From assembly GCA_963710495.1 (NCBI GenBank), contig CAVQAI010000011.1:682001-746000 (forward strand): a stretch of DNA of 64,000 nucleotides. Direction: 5' to 3'. The stretch comes from Bog-756 sp963710495. GTDB taxonomy: Bacteria; Actinomycetota; Acidimicrobiia; Acidimicrobiales; RAAP-2. The translations under genes and the position numbers were made by a program. Under the pieces are notes generated by a model. That model was not told the DNA's origin and searched no databases. It worked only from the letters and a program-made list of their open reading frames with translations. Below, piece by piece: positions 25,016 to 33,968 of this stretch; the stretch's first letter is position 1; every line of letters begins with the position of its first letter.

Positions 25016-27271
25016 GTGAGGCTGGACACCGTCATCCACGACCCGGGAGGCCGCTGGCTCCGCAAGGCGGGGCGCACCGCGGTGGTCATGTCGGCGAGCT
25101 TTCTCGTCGGCCTCCATGTGGTGGGCAATTCCCAGTTCGCCGTGGTCGCCGCCTTCACGGCCGCGGCCGTGCTCGGGATCGCCGACTTCTCCGGGCACCG
25201 GGTTCAGCGCATGCGGGCGACCGCCGTCACCCTTGTCGTGGGCGCCGGGCTGCTGGCGATCGGGACCGCCGTCTCCACCGACACGATCGCCGCCTCGTCG
25301 ACCATGTTCGTGGTGGCCTTCGTCGTGAGCTTCTCCGCCGTCTTCAGCGGGTACTTCGCCGCCGCCTCGAGCGCAGTGGTGGTCTTCTACGTGGTGGCGA
25401 CCGGCGTCGAAGGACCGACTTCGGTGATCGCCCCCCGTGAGGCCGGGCTGGCGTTCGGCGGAGCACTCTCGTTGCTGGCCGCCGGATGGCTGTGGCCGTC
25501 CCGAGCCACGGCGGAGAGCCGGGTGGCGCTGGCCCGCGTCTATCGGGAGCTCGCCTCCCAGGTCGCCGATCTCCGCGCCGCCGTCGGCTCCGATGGGAAG
25601 TCGGAGCCCGACGATGGTGGGGCCGGTTCCGAGGCCGGGGTGCGGCTGGCTGAGTCGATCCTCGCCGCCGAGCGGGCCATCGCGGCCGGCTCATGGCGGC
25701 CGGACGGCCTGGCCAGCCCGCACAAGGCCAGGATGTACATGCTGCAGGGAGGCCGCCGGATCGCCGGGCTTCTCGAGGTCTTCCACGGCCTCTCGCACCC
25801 GGACGTCGCCGGCCTGGAGCCGGTGACCGGCCAGCTCTTGGACGAGGTCGCCTCGCAGCTCGACGGGTGCGCCGACGGGGTGGCCACCTATGGCCGGGTC
25901 CTACCCGAACCCAAACGGATCGAGGCGGTCCGGGAGCGCTTCACCGTGGCCGGTCATCGACGGTTCGCCGACCATCTGGCCGGCGGCCAGGGTTCGGACC
26001 AGCTGCAGACGTTTGCCGCCTGGTACTTCGTGCTGCAACAACTCTGCTGGGGGGCGAGCCTGGCCTCGATCCACTGCCGGGCGATGCACGGCGCCCCGTT
26101 GGAGGCGTCGGTCCGCTCGGAGCAGTCGGCGCTGGTCGAGACCCTCGCCGACGGCCCGTCGGTGGCCAAGTGGATCCGCCGGGCCCGCCGCAATCTGTCG
26201 CTGCGCTCGGTCCATTTCCAGAACAGCCTCCGTTTGGCTGCCGGCCTGGCGCTCGCCCGCCTGGCCGTCGGGGTCCTCGGCCTCCAGCACGGGTTCTGGG
26301 TGGGGTTCGCCACCCTGGTGGTGCTCAAGACGAGCGCGGCCGGCACCCGTTCGACCGCGGTCCAGGCGGCAGTCGGGACCGCCATCGGATTTGCCGTCTC
26401 GAGCGCGCTGGTCACGACGCTCGGTGTGCACGAGCTCGTCTACTCGATCCTGCTGCCCATTGTGGTCTTCGCCGCCTTCTACCTGCCGGTGGCGGTCAGC
26501 TTCGTCGCCGGTCAGGCCTGCTTCACCCTGGTCATCGTGATGTTGTTCAACCTGTTGAAACCGGCCGGCTGGACCGTGGGGTTGATCCGGATCGTGGACG
26601 TCCTGGTCGGGGCGGCGATCGGTCTGGCCATCGGCATGGCCATCTGGCCCCGGGGGGCCTCCTCGGAGCTCTCCGGGGTGGTCGGTCGTCTCTTCACCGT
26701 CGGTGGGGACTACGCCCAGGCCACGGTGAGCCGGATACTCGGCCGGTCGCCCGCCGGTGGGCGACCCGACGATGCCGGCACGGCCCGGTGGAACACCGAG
26801 GTCGGTGTCGCCGTTGTCGACGCGGAAGACGTCTTCTCCCAGTACCTGTCGGAACCGCACCAGTCGGACGCGCCGGTGATGGCGTGGGCGTCGCTGATCG
26901 CCACCGCGCACCAGCTGTGGTTCGGTGCCAGCCTCGTCGCCCTGGTCCCCGATACCTTCGGTGCGGCCCGAAGCACACCGGAGGTGCGCAGCCGCCTGCT
27001 GTCGTCGACCGCGGCGGTGGCGGACGGCTACCGCACCCTGGGGGCCCAGCTGGCCGGCCGGGGCGGCTGGAACGGGATCGTCGAGCCCGGGCCGGTCCGA
27101 GGCGCCATCGACCGCTCCAATCCGGACGCCACCATGACGCGCCTCGAACTGGAGGCGTGGTTGGCCGAGCTGGCCCTGGACCTCGAACGGGCCGAGCCCG
27201 TCCTCGGTGAGTTGGGTTACGGCTCCGGTTCGCCCCGCCCGGAGCCGACCCCGTCGACTGCCGGCGGATGA
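25016..27271 (+). CDS. FUSC family membrane protein
   Basis: This is a 751-aa protein of the fusaric-acid-resistance/aromatic-acid exporter-like superfamily. An N-terminal block of about five transmembrane helices (about 20-160) is followed by a soluble helical domain of about 230 residues. A second transmembrane block (about 405-545), with LRLAAGLALARLAVGVLGLQHGFWV and LKTSAAGTRSTAVQAAVG, is the FUSC-like domain. A C-terminal soluble helical region follows. It probably exports or buffers an organic anion; the substrate is unknown. The GTG at 25016 fits the TM pattern, and the 157 bp after tRNA-Cys hold its promoter region. Confidence 0.88.
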   Translation: MRLDTVIHDPGGRWLRKAGRTAVVMSASFLVGLHVVGNSQFAVVAAFTAAAVLGIADFSGHRVQRMRATAVTLVVGAGLLAIGTAVSTDTIAASSTMFVVAFVVSFSAVFSGYFAAASSAVVVFYVVATGVEGPTSVIAPREAGLAFGGALSLLAAGWLWPSRATAESRVALARVYRELASQVADLRAAVGSDGKSEPDDGGAGSEAGVRLAESILAAERAIAAGSWRPDGLASPHKARMYMLQGGRRIAGLLEVFHGLSHPDVAGLEPVTGQLLDEVASQLDGCADGVATYGRVLPEPKRIEAVRERFTVAGHRRFADHLAGGQGSDQLQTFAAWYFVLQQLCWGASLASIHCRAMHGAPLEASVRSEQSALVETLADGPSVAKWIRRARRNLSLRSVHFQNSLRLAAGLALARLAVGVLGLQHGFWVGFATLVVLKTSAAGTRSTAVQAAVGTAIGFAVSSALVTTLGVHELVYSILLPIVVFAAFYLPVAVSFVAGQACFTLVIVMLFNLLKPAGWTVGLIRIVDVLVGAAIGLAIGMAIWPRGASSELSGVVGRLFTVGGDYAQATVSRILGRSPAGGRPDDAGTARWNTEVGVAVVDAEDVFSQYLSEPHQSDAPVMAWASLIATAHQLWFGASLVALVPDTFGAARSTPEVRSRLLSSTAAVADGYRTLGAQLAGRGGWNGIVEPGPVRGAIDRSNPDATMTRLELEAWLAELALDLERAEPVLGELGYGSGSPRPEPTPSTAGG

Positions 27272-27284
27272 CGCGGCGCCCGAC

Positions 27285-28106
27285 TCAGAGGGCCGGGGGC
27301 GTGGCGTAGTCCCAGATGAGGTGCGAGTCCTCGTCGGCCGCCAGGAGCAGGTTGGCCGGGACGTTCTTGTCGATATGCCCGATGAGCCCGCGGTAGATGC
27401 CGTAGCCGACCAGTTGCTGGAGTCGGGGTGGGAAGGTACGGACCAGGTCGGTCGGCAGGCCGAGCTGCTGGTTCTCCTGTTGCCGGATGTAGCCGGCGCA
27501 GTAGTTCATGGCGATGCCCACCCGGCGCTCGGTGGTGGTGTTGGCCCCGCCGCCGTGCCACAGGCTGCCGTGCCAGACGAGCACGCTGCCCTTCGGCATT
27601 TCGGCGGGGATGGAGTCGTAGACGGTGACCAGGTCCGGGGACTCCGCCGCTCGGTGCGATCCGGGGATGATCCGGGTGGCGCCGTTCGCCTCGGTGAAAT
27701 CGGTGAGCGCCCACATCGTGTTGCACACCGTGGCCGGATGCGGTTTGGGCAACGGGAGGACCTGGTCGTCGGCGTGGATGGGCTGCGGGGTCTCGTCCGG
27801 TCCGATGGCGATGGATGACAGCGACGAGATCAACAAGCCGTCGTCGAGCACACCCTCGCAGACCGGGAGAATGTCCGGGTGGATCGGAACCTGCTGGAAG
27901 TTCGGACCGTGGGCCAGCAAGTTGTAGATCCGGGTGGTACGGGCCCCCTCGAACAGGTTGTCGGCCGGCACGATCCCGAGGTCGCGCTCCAGCCGGAGGA
28001 GGTCCTCGTTGAGCGCATCGATCAGGGCGAGGTCGACGGCGTCTTGGATGATGGTGTAGCCCTGGTCGTCAATCTGGTCGATGTGGGCTTGTAGGTCGGG
28101 AGCCAT
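27285..28106 (-). CDS. Phytanoyl-CoA dioxygenase (PhyH) family protein
   Basis: This is a non-haem Fe(II)/2-oxoglutarate dioxygenase of 273 aa. The cupin core carries the iron motif HAD in QPIHADDQ (about residue 112) and a distal His in SLWHGGGANTT, with an Arg (ERRVG) placed to bind 2-oxoglutarate. The GATRIIPGSHR block is typical of the family. It hydroxylates an unknown small substrate or lipid. The start ATG at 28106 is 47 bp from the divergent DUF2127 gene. It converges on the FUSC gene with 13 bp between stops. Confidence 0.88.
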   Translation of the reverse strand: MAPDLQAHIDQIDDQGYTIIQDAVDLALIDALNEDLLRLERDLGIVPADNLFEGARTTRIYNLLAHGPNFQQVPIHPDILPVCEGVLDDGLLISSLSSIAIGPDETPQPIHADDQVLPLPKPHPATVCNTMWALTDFTEANGATRIIPGSHRAAESPDLVTVYDSIPAEMPKGSVLVWHGSLWHGGGANTTTERRVGIAMNYCAGYIRQQENQQLGLPTDLVRTFPPRLQQLVGYGIYRGLIGHIDKNVPANLLLAADEDSHLIWDYATPPAL

Positions 28107-28153
28107 GGCATCCCCTTCACGTCATCGGTCGTCGACGAGCCTATTCTGCGGAC

Positions 28154-28990
28154 GTGAGCCGCAGGAAGGCGCGACCAGACAATCGGTACGAACTGCTCAC
28201 CTGCGGGTGGAAGGGTCACGCGCTGGTCGGGACGGACGCCCGGACGGTCACCGACGCCGATGCCGCCCTGGTCCGCGAGCGCGGGGGCTTCCGCTGGTAC
28301 CGCTGTATCCGATGTGACGCCTGGTTGCACGGCCAGATCCCACCCGAACCGGCGCGGGAACGGGTTCCGTCCCGGGACGAGATCGAGCTCCCCGCCCGGG
28401 GCCCGAAGCTCCGAGACCGGTACGTCCTGCGGCTGATCGCCGTGGACCGGGCCATCCACGTGGTGGTGCTCGGAACGCTCGCCTTCGTGCTGTTTGCCTT
28501 CGCCCGTCACGACAGTTCCCTCCATCGTGACTACGTGAACATCATGAACGATCTCTCCGGCACCAGTCCGGGGGAGTCCCAGATCCGAGGGGTGCTCGGG
28601 TACCTCCGGAAGGCATTCGAGTACTCACCCCACCGGCTCATCCAACTGGCGTTGGTGGCCACGGCCTACGCCGCGCTCGAAGCCAGCGAGATGGTCGGCC
28701 TGTGGTTCGCCAAGCGGTGGGCCGAGTACCTGACCTTCGTGGCCACCACGGCCTTGGTCCCGCTCGAGATCTACGAGCTGAGTCTGAGCATCAGCGTGTT
28801 CAAGATCCTCACCTTGGTGATCAACTTGGCCATCGTCATCTACCTGCTCCTGGCCAAGCGCCTCTTCGGTCTGCGAGGCGGCCACCGGGCGGTCATCGCC
28901 CGGCGGGCCGAGCTGAGCGGCTGGGCCGCCATCGACCGGGCGACACCGAGCTCGCCGATCGACGTGATGGAGGGTGTGAGCACTCCCTGA
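28154..28990 (+). CDS. DUF2127 domain membrane protein
   Basis: This is a 278-aa protein. The N-terminal part is soluble, with a CGWKGHA segment and a CIRCDAW pair that could form a small zinc site (about residues 17-60). Then comes the DUF2127 membrane domain: RLIAVDRAIHVVVLGTLAF, two further helices with YAALEASEMVGLWFAKRWAE, and a final helix before a basic tail. The family function is unknown. It starts at GTG 28154, divergent from PhyH, and ends about 90 bp before tRNA-Val. Confidence 0.8.
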   Translation: MSRRKARPDNRYELLTCGWKGHALVGTDARTVTDADAALVRERGGFRWYRCIRCDAWLHGQIPPEPARERVPSRDEIELPARGPKLRDRYVLRLIAVDRAIHVVVLGTLAFVLFAFARHDSSLHRDYVNIMNDLSGTSPGESQIRGVLGYLRKAFEYSPHRLIQLALVATAYAALEASEMVGLWFAKRWAEYLTFVATTALVPLEIYELSLSISVFKILTLVINLAIVIYLLLAKRLFGLRGGHRAVIARRAELSGWAAIDRATPSSPIDVMEGVSTP

Positions 28991-29080
28991 GGGCAGCTCC
29001 GTCGGGCCCGTGAGCAGGTCGATCGACCCTGTCGACGGGGCCGTGAGTCTCGGGGGCCGGGTGGTATCGTCCTCCCTCAC

Positions 29081-29153
29081 GGGCCGTTGGCGCAGTTGGT
29101 AGCGCACTTGCATGACGCGCAAGGGGTCGTCGGTTCAAGTCCGGCACGGCCCA
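29081..29153 (+). tRNA. tRNA-Val (GAC)
   Basis: Acceptor GGGCCGT pairs with ACGGCCC (29146-29152), with discriminator A at 29153. The anticodon arm CTTGC-ATGACGC-GCAAG gives anticodon GAC, and the T-arm GTCGGTTCAAGTCCGGC is regular. CCA is not encoded (CCG follows). Position 32 is A, which is a little unusual. The DNA that follows is atypical (see findings). Confidence 0.93.
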
Positions 29154-29354
29154 CCGTGTGATGTGTCGAGACATTGACACCAGCGCTCGACGTCGGCAAT
29201 GGCGCCGAAGCTGTGGAGGACCAGCTGTCGGTCTTCTGGGAAAAGGCACCTCGACCGACAGCCGACCGCCGGGCGGGATGTAGGGCCCTGCTCACGGAAT
29301 CCTCACACCCGACCGGTTTACTGGTCATGGCGACGAAGGGTTGGAGGTTCTTCC

Positions 29355-30387
29355 ATGTTCAAGAAGGTCATGATCGGTACGGCCACGATTGGATTGCTGA
29401 CACTTGGCGGCGTTGGTGGAACCTCAGCAGCGTCGGCAACTGCACCGTTGTCAGCAACCGTTCCCGTCACCGTCTTGGATGGTCAGGGTTCCACTCAGGG
29501 AGCGCGTCCCACCGTGGAGGTCCGCGTCGGCAACTCCAATCCCGTTCCGGTACTGCTCGACACGGGCTCGTCGGGCCTCCATATTTTCGACACCGCGGTC
29601 AACACGGGCGCTGGCTCGGGAGTCACGCTCACTTCGAAGCCGGCAAACATCACCTATGCGGGAGGTCACAGATTCACCGGCGTCGTCGCCAACGCAGTGG
29701 TCACGATCGGGTCGTATGCGAACCAAGCTCCCGGTGTCGTTGGCCGACGTCCAACGGGCATTCTGTATTCCGAGTAAGCCCACCTGCCCGGCGTCCGGCG
29801 GCATTCCCGGATTCGAGCAGTCGGGCGTGTACGGCATCCTTGGTATCGGGACCCAATCGAGCGGCGGCGGGATTACCAGCCCGATTTTGGGTATGCCCAG
29901 ATCACTCGGAAAGAAATGGAGCCTCCACCTGGCGGGCAGAGCGGGAACCCTCACGCTCGGAGCCAGGCTTCCCACCCGACGTTCCGCCACGACCATTCAG
30001 ATGAGACAGATCGGTTCGTCGTCATCGGGAAGAGCGCTTTGGGCGGACAGCAGTCTGCCACTGTGTCTGCGAGTGGGTCAGAACAGCGCGTGCGTGCCTG
30101 GATTATTCGACTCAGGGACCTACGCCATGCAGATTTCGGGGCCAGTCCTGGATCGAGCACCGACGATGACGGGAACCGATCACGTCGTGGTTGGGACACC
30201 AGTGGCAGTCGCCCTCAGGGGAGCCAAGACCCCGTTCTGGACGTTCGTGGCCGGTAGTACCAAGTCGGCGAACCTTGTCACCGTGAAGACCGGTCGAGGG
30301 CCTTTCGTCAATACCGGCGTCCAAGCCTTCTTTGACTTCACGATCACCTACAACGAAGCCAACGGTCAGCTACTGCTGTCGGAGTAG
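29355..30387 (+). pseudogene. Secreted pepsin/retropepsin-like aspartic protease, frameshifted
   Basis: The gene encodes an exported aspartic protease of about 343 aa. The N-terminal signal peptide MFKKVMIGTATIGLLTLGG is preceded by GGAGG. The first catalytic motif is LLDTGSSGLHIF and the second is GLFDSGTYAM, with GVYGILGIGTQ between, the two-lobed layout of family A1-like proteases. The frame beginning at 29355 stops at 29777 (RRPTGILYSE). The homologous continuation PVSLADVQRAFC lies in the next frame to 30387. One extra base in CTCCCGGTG (29729-29734) explains it. It is either a recent mutation or an error; codon use is otherwise normal. Confidence 0.75.
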
Positions 30388-30470
30388 CCTCACCATCAGG
30401 ACTGAGGGCGTCACCGTCATTTCCGCCCGCGGTTGGCCCTCAGGCGTCACGGTACCTTTGCCCGCGATTG

Positions 30471-30749
30471 TCAGAAACCGGTGGATTTGTCGATGGCCTC
30501 GGTTGCCGCGTCCTGCATCTTCGCCGGGTCAAACGCCTCGGTCTCCTCGTCATCCGCCCGCTTCAAGTCGCGACCGTCCGAGGGCGCGGTTTCAGGCAGA
30601 CGCTGAACTTTGCCGGTGAATGGAGTCTCCGGTGGCGGATCGTGCCCTTCGACTCCGCCATCCCGAACCAACGCGGTTGGGGTGCCATCGGAGTACCAAC
30701 GGGCTTCGTGGCGACCGAACGGATCGACGAACCAACCCTCCGCGTTCAT
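30471..30749 (-). CDS. Small DUF2510-like protein
   Basis: This 92-aa soluble protein begins MNAEGWFVDPFGRHEARWYS, close to the DUF2510 motif (GWYxDPxGRHExRWW) normally seen at the N-terminus of actinobacterial membrane proteins. The remainder is polar and acidic with no membrane helix, so this may be a shortened family member. The function is unknown. ATG 30749 is chosen because it begins the motif; the frame is open to 30770. The 286 bases from 30750 to 31035 show nothing further. Confidence 0.65.
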   Translation of the reverse strand: MNAEGWFVDPFGRHEARWYSDGTPTALVRDGGVEGHDPPPETPFTGKVQRLPETAPSDGRDLKRADDEETEAFDPAKMQDAATEAIDKSTGF

Positions 30750-31035
30750 GGTTGCCAGTGTATGGCCCAAATCAGGGAATGCCAGCCCGCGTTCCCCTGG
30801 TCCGAGGAGTCGACATCCCTAGGGTCTCTCGAAGGACGCACCGGCGAGACGGCCAACGGAGGTGACACGAGGCTCTGGTCCGGAGGCATCGGTGACTCGT
30901 TCTACGCCAACTGTCGCGGTTGGACATCGTCAACGGAGCAGTCCGCAACGGGACAAGACTCCCTTTGCCCTACTGCGGGGTGCATACTTCGCATCGAGTT
31001 GCTGCCGTCATCCGGCTTGCCGGCGGTCTCGCCTG

Positions 31036-32037
31036 CTATGCAATGGCCAGGAGTACGGCAACGTACGTCGCATAGCCGACGATGATTATCGATCCCGACC
31101 ACCGACCGAGCCCCTGCCCGACATAAGCCAGTACCAGAGTGAGTGCCGTGAGGCCCAGATACCATCCGCTGATGAAGATCTCCTGACCCGACACCGTAGA
31201 CAGTCCGACGAATACGGCCGGAAGTAGAAGACCGATTGCCACGTTCAAGGTGTTGCTGTTCAACCCAGTGCTGAGTGCCGCTTCTCCTCTCCCATTCCGT
31301 GCCAGGTATACAGCCGCCACAGCATTGGGCAGACTGGTCACCGCGGCCAGAACCAGCCCACCGACGACAATCTCCGGCACTCCGAAGTGAATCCCGAGCG
31401 TTGAGGCACCACGCTCCATCGCCACGCTGGCCACCACGACCACGACAAGGGAGACGCCGGCTATGAGGGCGTCGAATGGAGTGCCGCTCGGCGGGCGAAT
31501 CGCCACAGCGAGCTCCAGTTCCTCCTCATCGACGGCCGAGACGAGCCACCGGACCGCTCGGCTCGGTAGGGGAACCCTGCGGAGGCCTCTGCGATGTGAA
31601 CCAAGTAGAACGATGTAAGGCACCAATACGATGAGGATAAGGACGAGACCGCCGACAGGGCTCACGAGTTGGGTGATTGTGATGAGACAAACGAAGGCCA
31701 CCCAAATCGCAATCGCACCGCCCAGCAGAATCACCCTGCGGTGAAGGCGAAAGCCACCGGCGACCACAGCTCCAAGACCCAAGAGAGCCGCAAGATTGAA
31801 AACGTTTGAGCCGATGACGACTCCGGCACCCACCGCCTTTTGTTGGTGAGCAAGGGCAGTGACCGATGCCGTGATTTCTGGAGCATCGGCAGCTAGTGCT
31901 GCGACCATACCGAGCAACGCCTCCGAAAGGCCGAAACGCTCTCCAACCCGTTCAAGTCGAGTCACCAACACCCAGCTCATCGCCAGGCTGACGAAGGCCC
32001 CGAGCGCGAACTCGCCGATTGAGACTCCGATGCCCAC
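31036..32037 (-). CDS. Sodium/calcium exchanger (CaCA) family cation antiporter
   Basis: This is a 333-aa membrane protein with about ten helices in two inverted repeats. The alpha-repeats are AADAPEITASVTALA...GSNVFNLAALLGLGA and TSLPNAVAAVYLARNGRGE...LNSNTLNVAIG. They correspond to the GTSAPE and GSNxFN ion-binding motifs, although the second repeat has SLPN and LNSN in place of the usual residues. This may alter ion choice. A cytoplasmic loop with VDEEELELAVAI separates the halves. The start is GTG 32037. It lies alone in a sparse, somewhat AT-richer stretch. Confidence 0.85.
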   Translation of the reverse strand: MGIGVSIGEFALGAFVSLAMSWVLVTRLERVGERFGLSEALLGMVAALAADAPEITASVTALAHQQKAVGAGVVIGSNVFNLAALLGLGAVVAGGFRLHRRVILLGGAIAIWVAFVCLITITQLVSPVGGLVLILIVLVPYIVLLGSHRRGLRRVPLPSRAVRWLVSAVDEEELELAVAIRPPSGTPFDALIAGVSLVVVVVASVAMERGASTLGIHFGVPEIVVGGLVLAAVTSLPNAVAAVYLARNGRGEAALSTGLNSNTLNVAIGLLLPAVFVGLSTVSGQEIFISGWYLGLTALTLVLAYVGQGLGRWSGSIIIVGYATYVAVLLAIA

Positions 32038-32635
32038 GTCGGCTCCATTTCACGACCAAAGACAACTTGCCGACCAGGCTTCCCGGCTCCCCGAGAGTGC
32101 AATCTACCAATCGGTCACCCGGTCACAGCGGTATGCAGGGTTGCCCCTAACGCCGCCGCCGGCGGTCGAGACTTCACCATCCCCGACGAGCCGCTGCGGG
32201 CAGTGGGTGTCCCGACGTCATGGCCGCGGGGATCGACTCGGACCTGACAATCCGCCACTTGGTTGGGGGATCTCGTCAGCGTGGGGTGGGTGCCCGAGCC
32301 AGGTCTGCGAGCTGTGTCCGGGCCTGACGTGCGAACCATGTTGGGCTCGGTCGTAGGCCCGCTGGTGGTCAGAGCCGCTGGCAACACGTGTCGCGATTTC
32401 TTGTCAAGATGGCTGCCAATTGAGCCGATGGAGGGGCCATGGTCCGGTTTGGCTCAGAGAACTGCGGCGCCGGTCGCAGGCTCTCCGACAAGGTCAGCAG
32501 GCTTGTTCGAAGCCTGAGTGGGTTGGCGACCCTCGTCGGATCGGTATAGAGCGACGCCCGGCGCACCTGATGGCTGCGGAGCGACTCAGCAGCGCGTCGG
32601 ACGTGGCACCTAGTTGCGAGAGCGAGGTCGCAACC
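32038..32635. other. 598-base stretch without a recognised gene
   Basis: No frame on either strand shows recognisable protein features here, and no RNA gene or terminator was seen. Base composition is less GC-biased than the flanks. It separates the antiporter start from a small hypothetical gene and may be a remnant of lost genes. Confidence 0.5.
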
Positions 32636-32875
32636 ATGCAACCGGAAAAATTCACCACATTCCCCGGCAAGTGCTTCCGTTTTGTCATCGGCCCCAACGG
32701 ACGCGCCCGGCATTGCTCAAACGTCGCAACGGAGACAGGTCAGTTCACCGACGCCAAGGGGATCGTCTGGACGGTCGATGCCTGCGCCGAGCATGCCAAG
32801 GACACCTGCTTCCGCGCCGTCATCACCGACGCCAGGGTGCGCAGCTACAAGGCTGCACCCGAAACAGGCACCTGA
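32636..32875 (+). CDS. Hypothetical small protein
   Basis: This 79-aa protein begins MQPEKFTTFPGKCFRFVIGP and has three further cysteines (ARHCSN, VDACAEH, KDTCF) plus His, a possible small metal-binding or disulfide-bonded fold. WTVDACAEHAKDT resembles the end of small zinc-ribbon-like proteins. A GAGG site lies about 9 nt before the ATG at 32636. No family was recognised. It stands alone between two empty stretches. Confidence 0.6.
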   Translation: MQPEKFTTFPGKCFRFVIGPNGRARHCSNVATETGQFTDAKGIVWTVDACAEHAKDTCFRAVITDARVRSYKAAPETGT

Positions 32876-33224
32876 ACAGCACACCTCACGCCGCCAACGA
32901 GCATTCCCCGGCTCAGTGGTGATCAGGGGCATTCACGAGAGCACGCCGGTCCATCAGCCGCTCCATCGGGGCTGGCCTTGACCGGACGATCGACAACAAT
33001 GGTCGAGGCTGGGCTTTCGACTCGATCCATCTCCAATCCACATCGCAAGACGAGCTCCGCCGTGCTGAAAGGGCTTGCCCGCCGGCGCCAGCTCGTTCAA
33101 CGAAGTGCATGTGAGCGGCCCGACCTGCCATGTCGGGCAGTCAGATCAGGAGACATCGGTCGGCCGCACCGAAGCGGCAAGGTCCTCGGCGGAGACGCGG
33201 CGGTTGTCACACAAGGAGTGGAGC
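32876..33224. other. 349-base stretch without a recognised gene
   Basis: No supported coding frame, RNA or repeat is seen. It lies downstream of the small hypothetical protein and at the 3' end of the convergent TIGR03086 gene; a terminator is expected but no clear stem with T-tail was found. Confidence 0.45.
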
Positions 33225-33815
33225 TCAGCCGGACGACCAGCCCGGATCGCGGCCCAGGAGGCCGAGCGTCCGGTCCAGCATCGTGGCCTCGGGTGGGACC
33301 GCGACCGCCGGTCCGAAGGCCTGGCCGCGGGCGGCATCGTTGCCGGACCCGAATGTGTGGCTCACGAGCTCGTAGAGGGGCTCGAGGGTCTCGGGATCCA
33401 CGTCGAAAGGTTGGTCGGTCGCTCGGGCCAGGTCCCATCGGTGGATGACGACCTCTCCGAGTGCGATCGTCCCGGCGACATCACCCGGCAGGTTGCCACC
33501 CCCGACCGCCGTCTCCCCGGTCCAGGCGGCCGGGTCGCGCCAGGCCGTGGCCAACTGCTCCAGTCGTCGTGGGATCGAGTCTCGCCAATCGGGACCGAGA
33601 TTTGACGCGTCCCCGGATGGTCCCATGGTCGATGCCTCACCGCCGCGCTTGCTGGCGGCGGCGCCGAAGGCCATCGTGAGCCCCTGAATGTGATCGAGGA
33701 GGTCGCCGACGGTGTACGCCGCACATGGGGTGGGGCGTGGCAGGTCGTAATCGGGGACGGCCTGGATGGTGGTGGACAACCTGGCGGTGGCCGGACCGAG
33801 GTCGATGGTGGTCAT
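33225..33815 (-). CDS. TIGR03086 family metal-binding (DinB-like) protein
   Basis: This 196-aa four-helix-bundle protein is of the mycothiol-dependent/DinB-like superfamily. The metal-ligand histidines are expected in DLLDHIQGL (about residue 42) and in VVIHRWDLARA (about residue 125), both present. GPDWRDSIPRRLEQLATAW is typical of TIGR03086. Members are thought to be mycothiol-using transferases or isomerases; no substrate is known here. The ATG at 33815 is divergent from the beta-helix gene. Confidence 0.85.
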   Translation of the reverse strand: MTTIDLGPATARLSTTIQAVPDYDLPRPTPCAAYTVGDLLDHIQGLTMAFGAAASKRGGEASTMGPSGDASNLGPDWRDSIPRRLEQLATAWRDPAAWTGETAVGGGNLPGDVAGTIALGEVVIHRWDLARATDQPFDVDPETLEPLYELVSHTFGSGNDAARGQAFGPAVAVPPEATMLDRTLGLLGRDPGWSSG

Positions 33816-33968
33816 GGGGATATCTCAGGGCAACGCATCTCGGCGACATCCTTCCAGATCCCTGGTCGGATGGCGGGCTCGCCACGGCCGTCACAAACCC
33901 CACCCCGAGGGCGACTCGACCTAGAATCGCCCCACTCGACCGCAGCGGTCGGAGGCAGGGGGAGATCG

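Noticed and set aside
29154..33900. Direct repeat of the tRNA-Val 3' end
   Set aside because: No second copy of the T-arm/acceptor sequence was seen, so island boundaries cannot be set.
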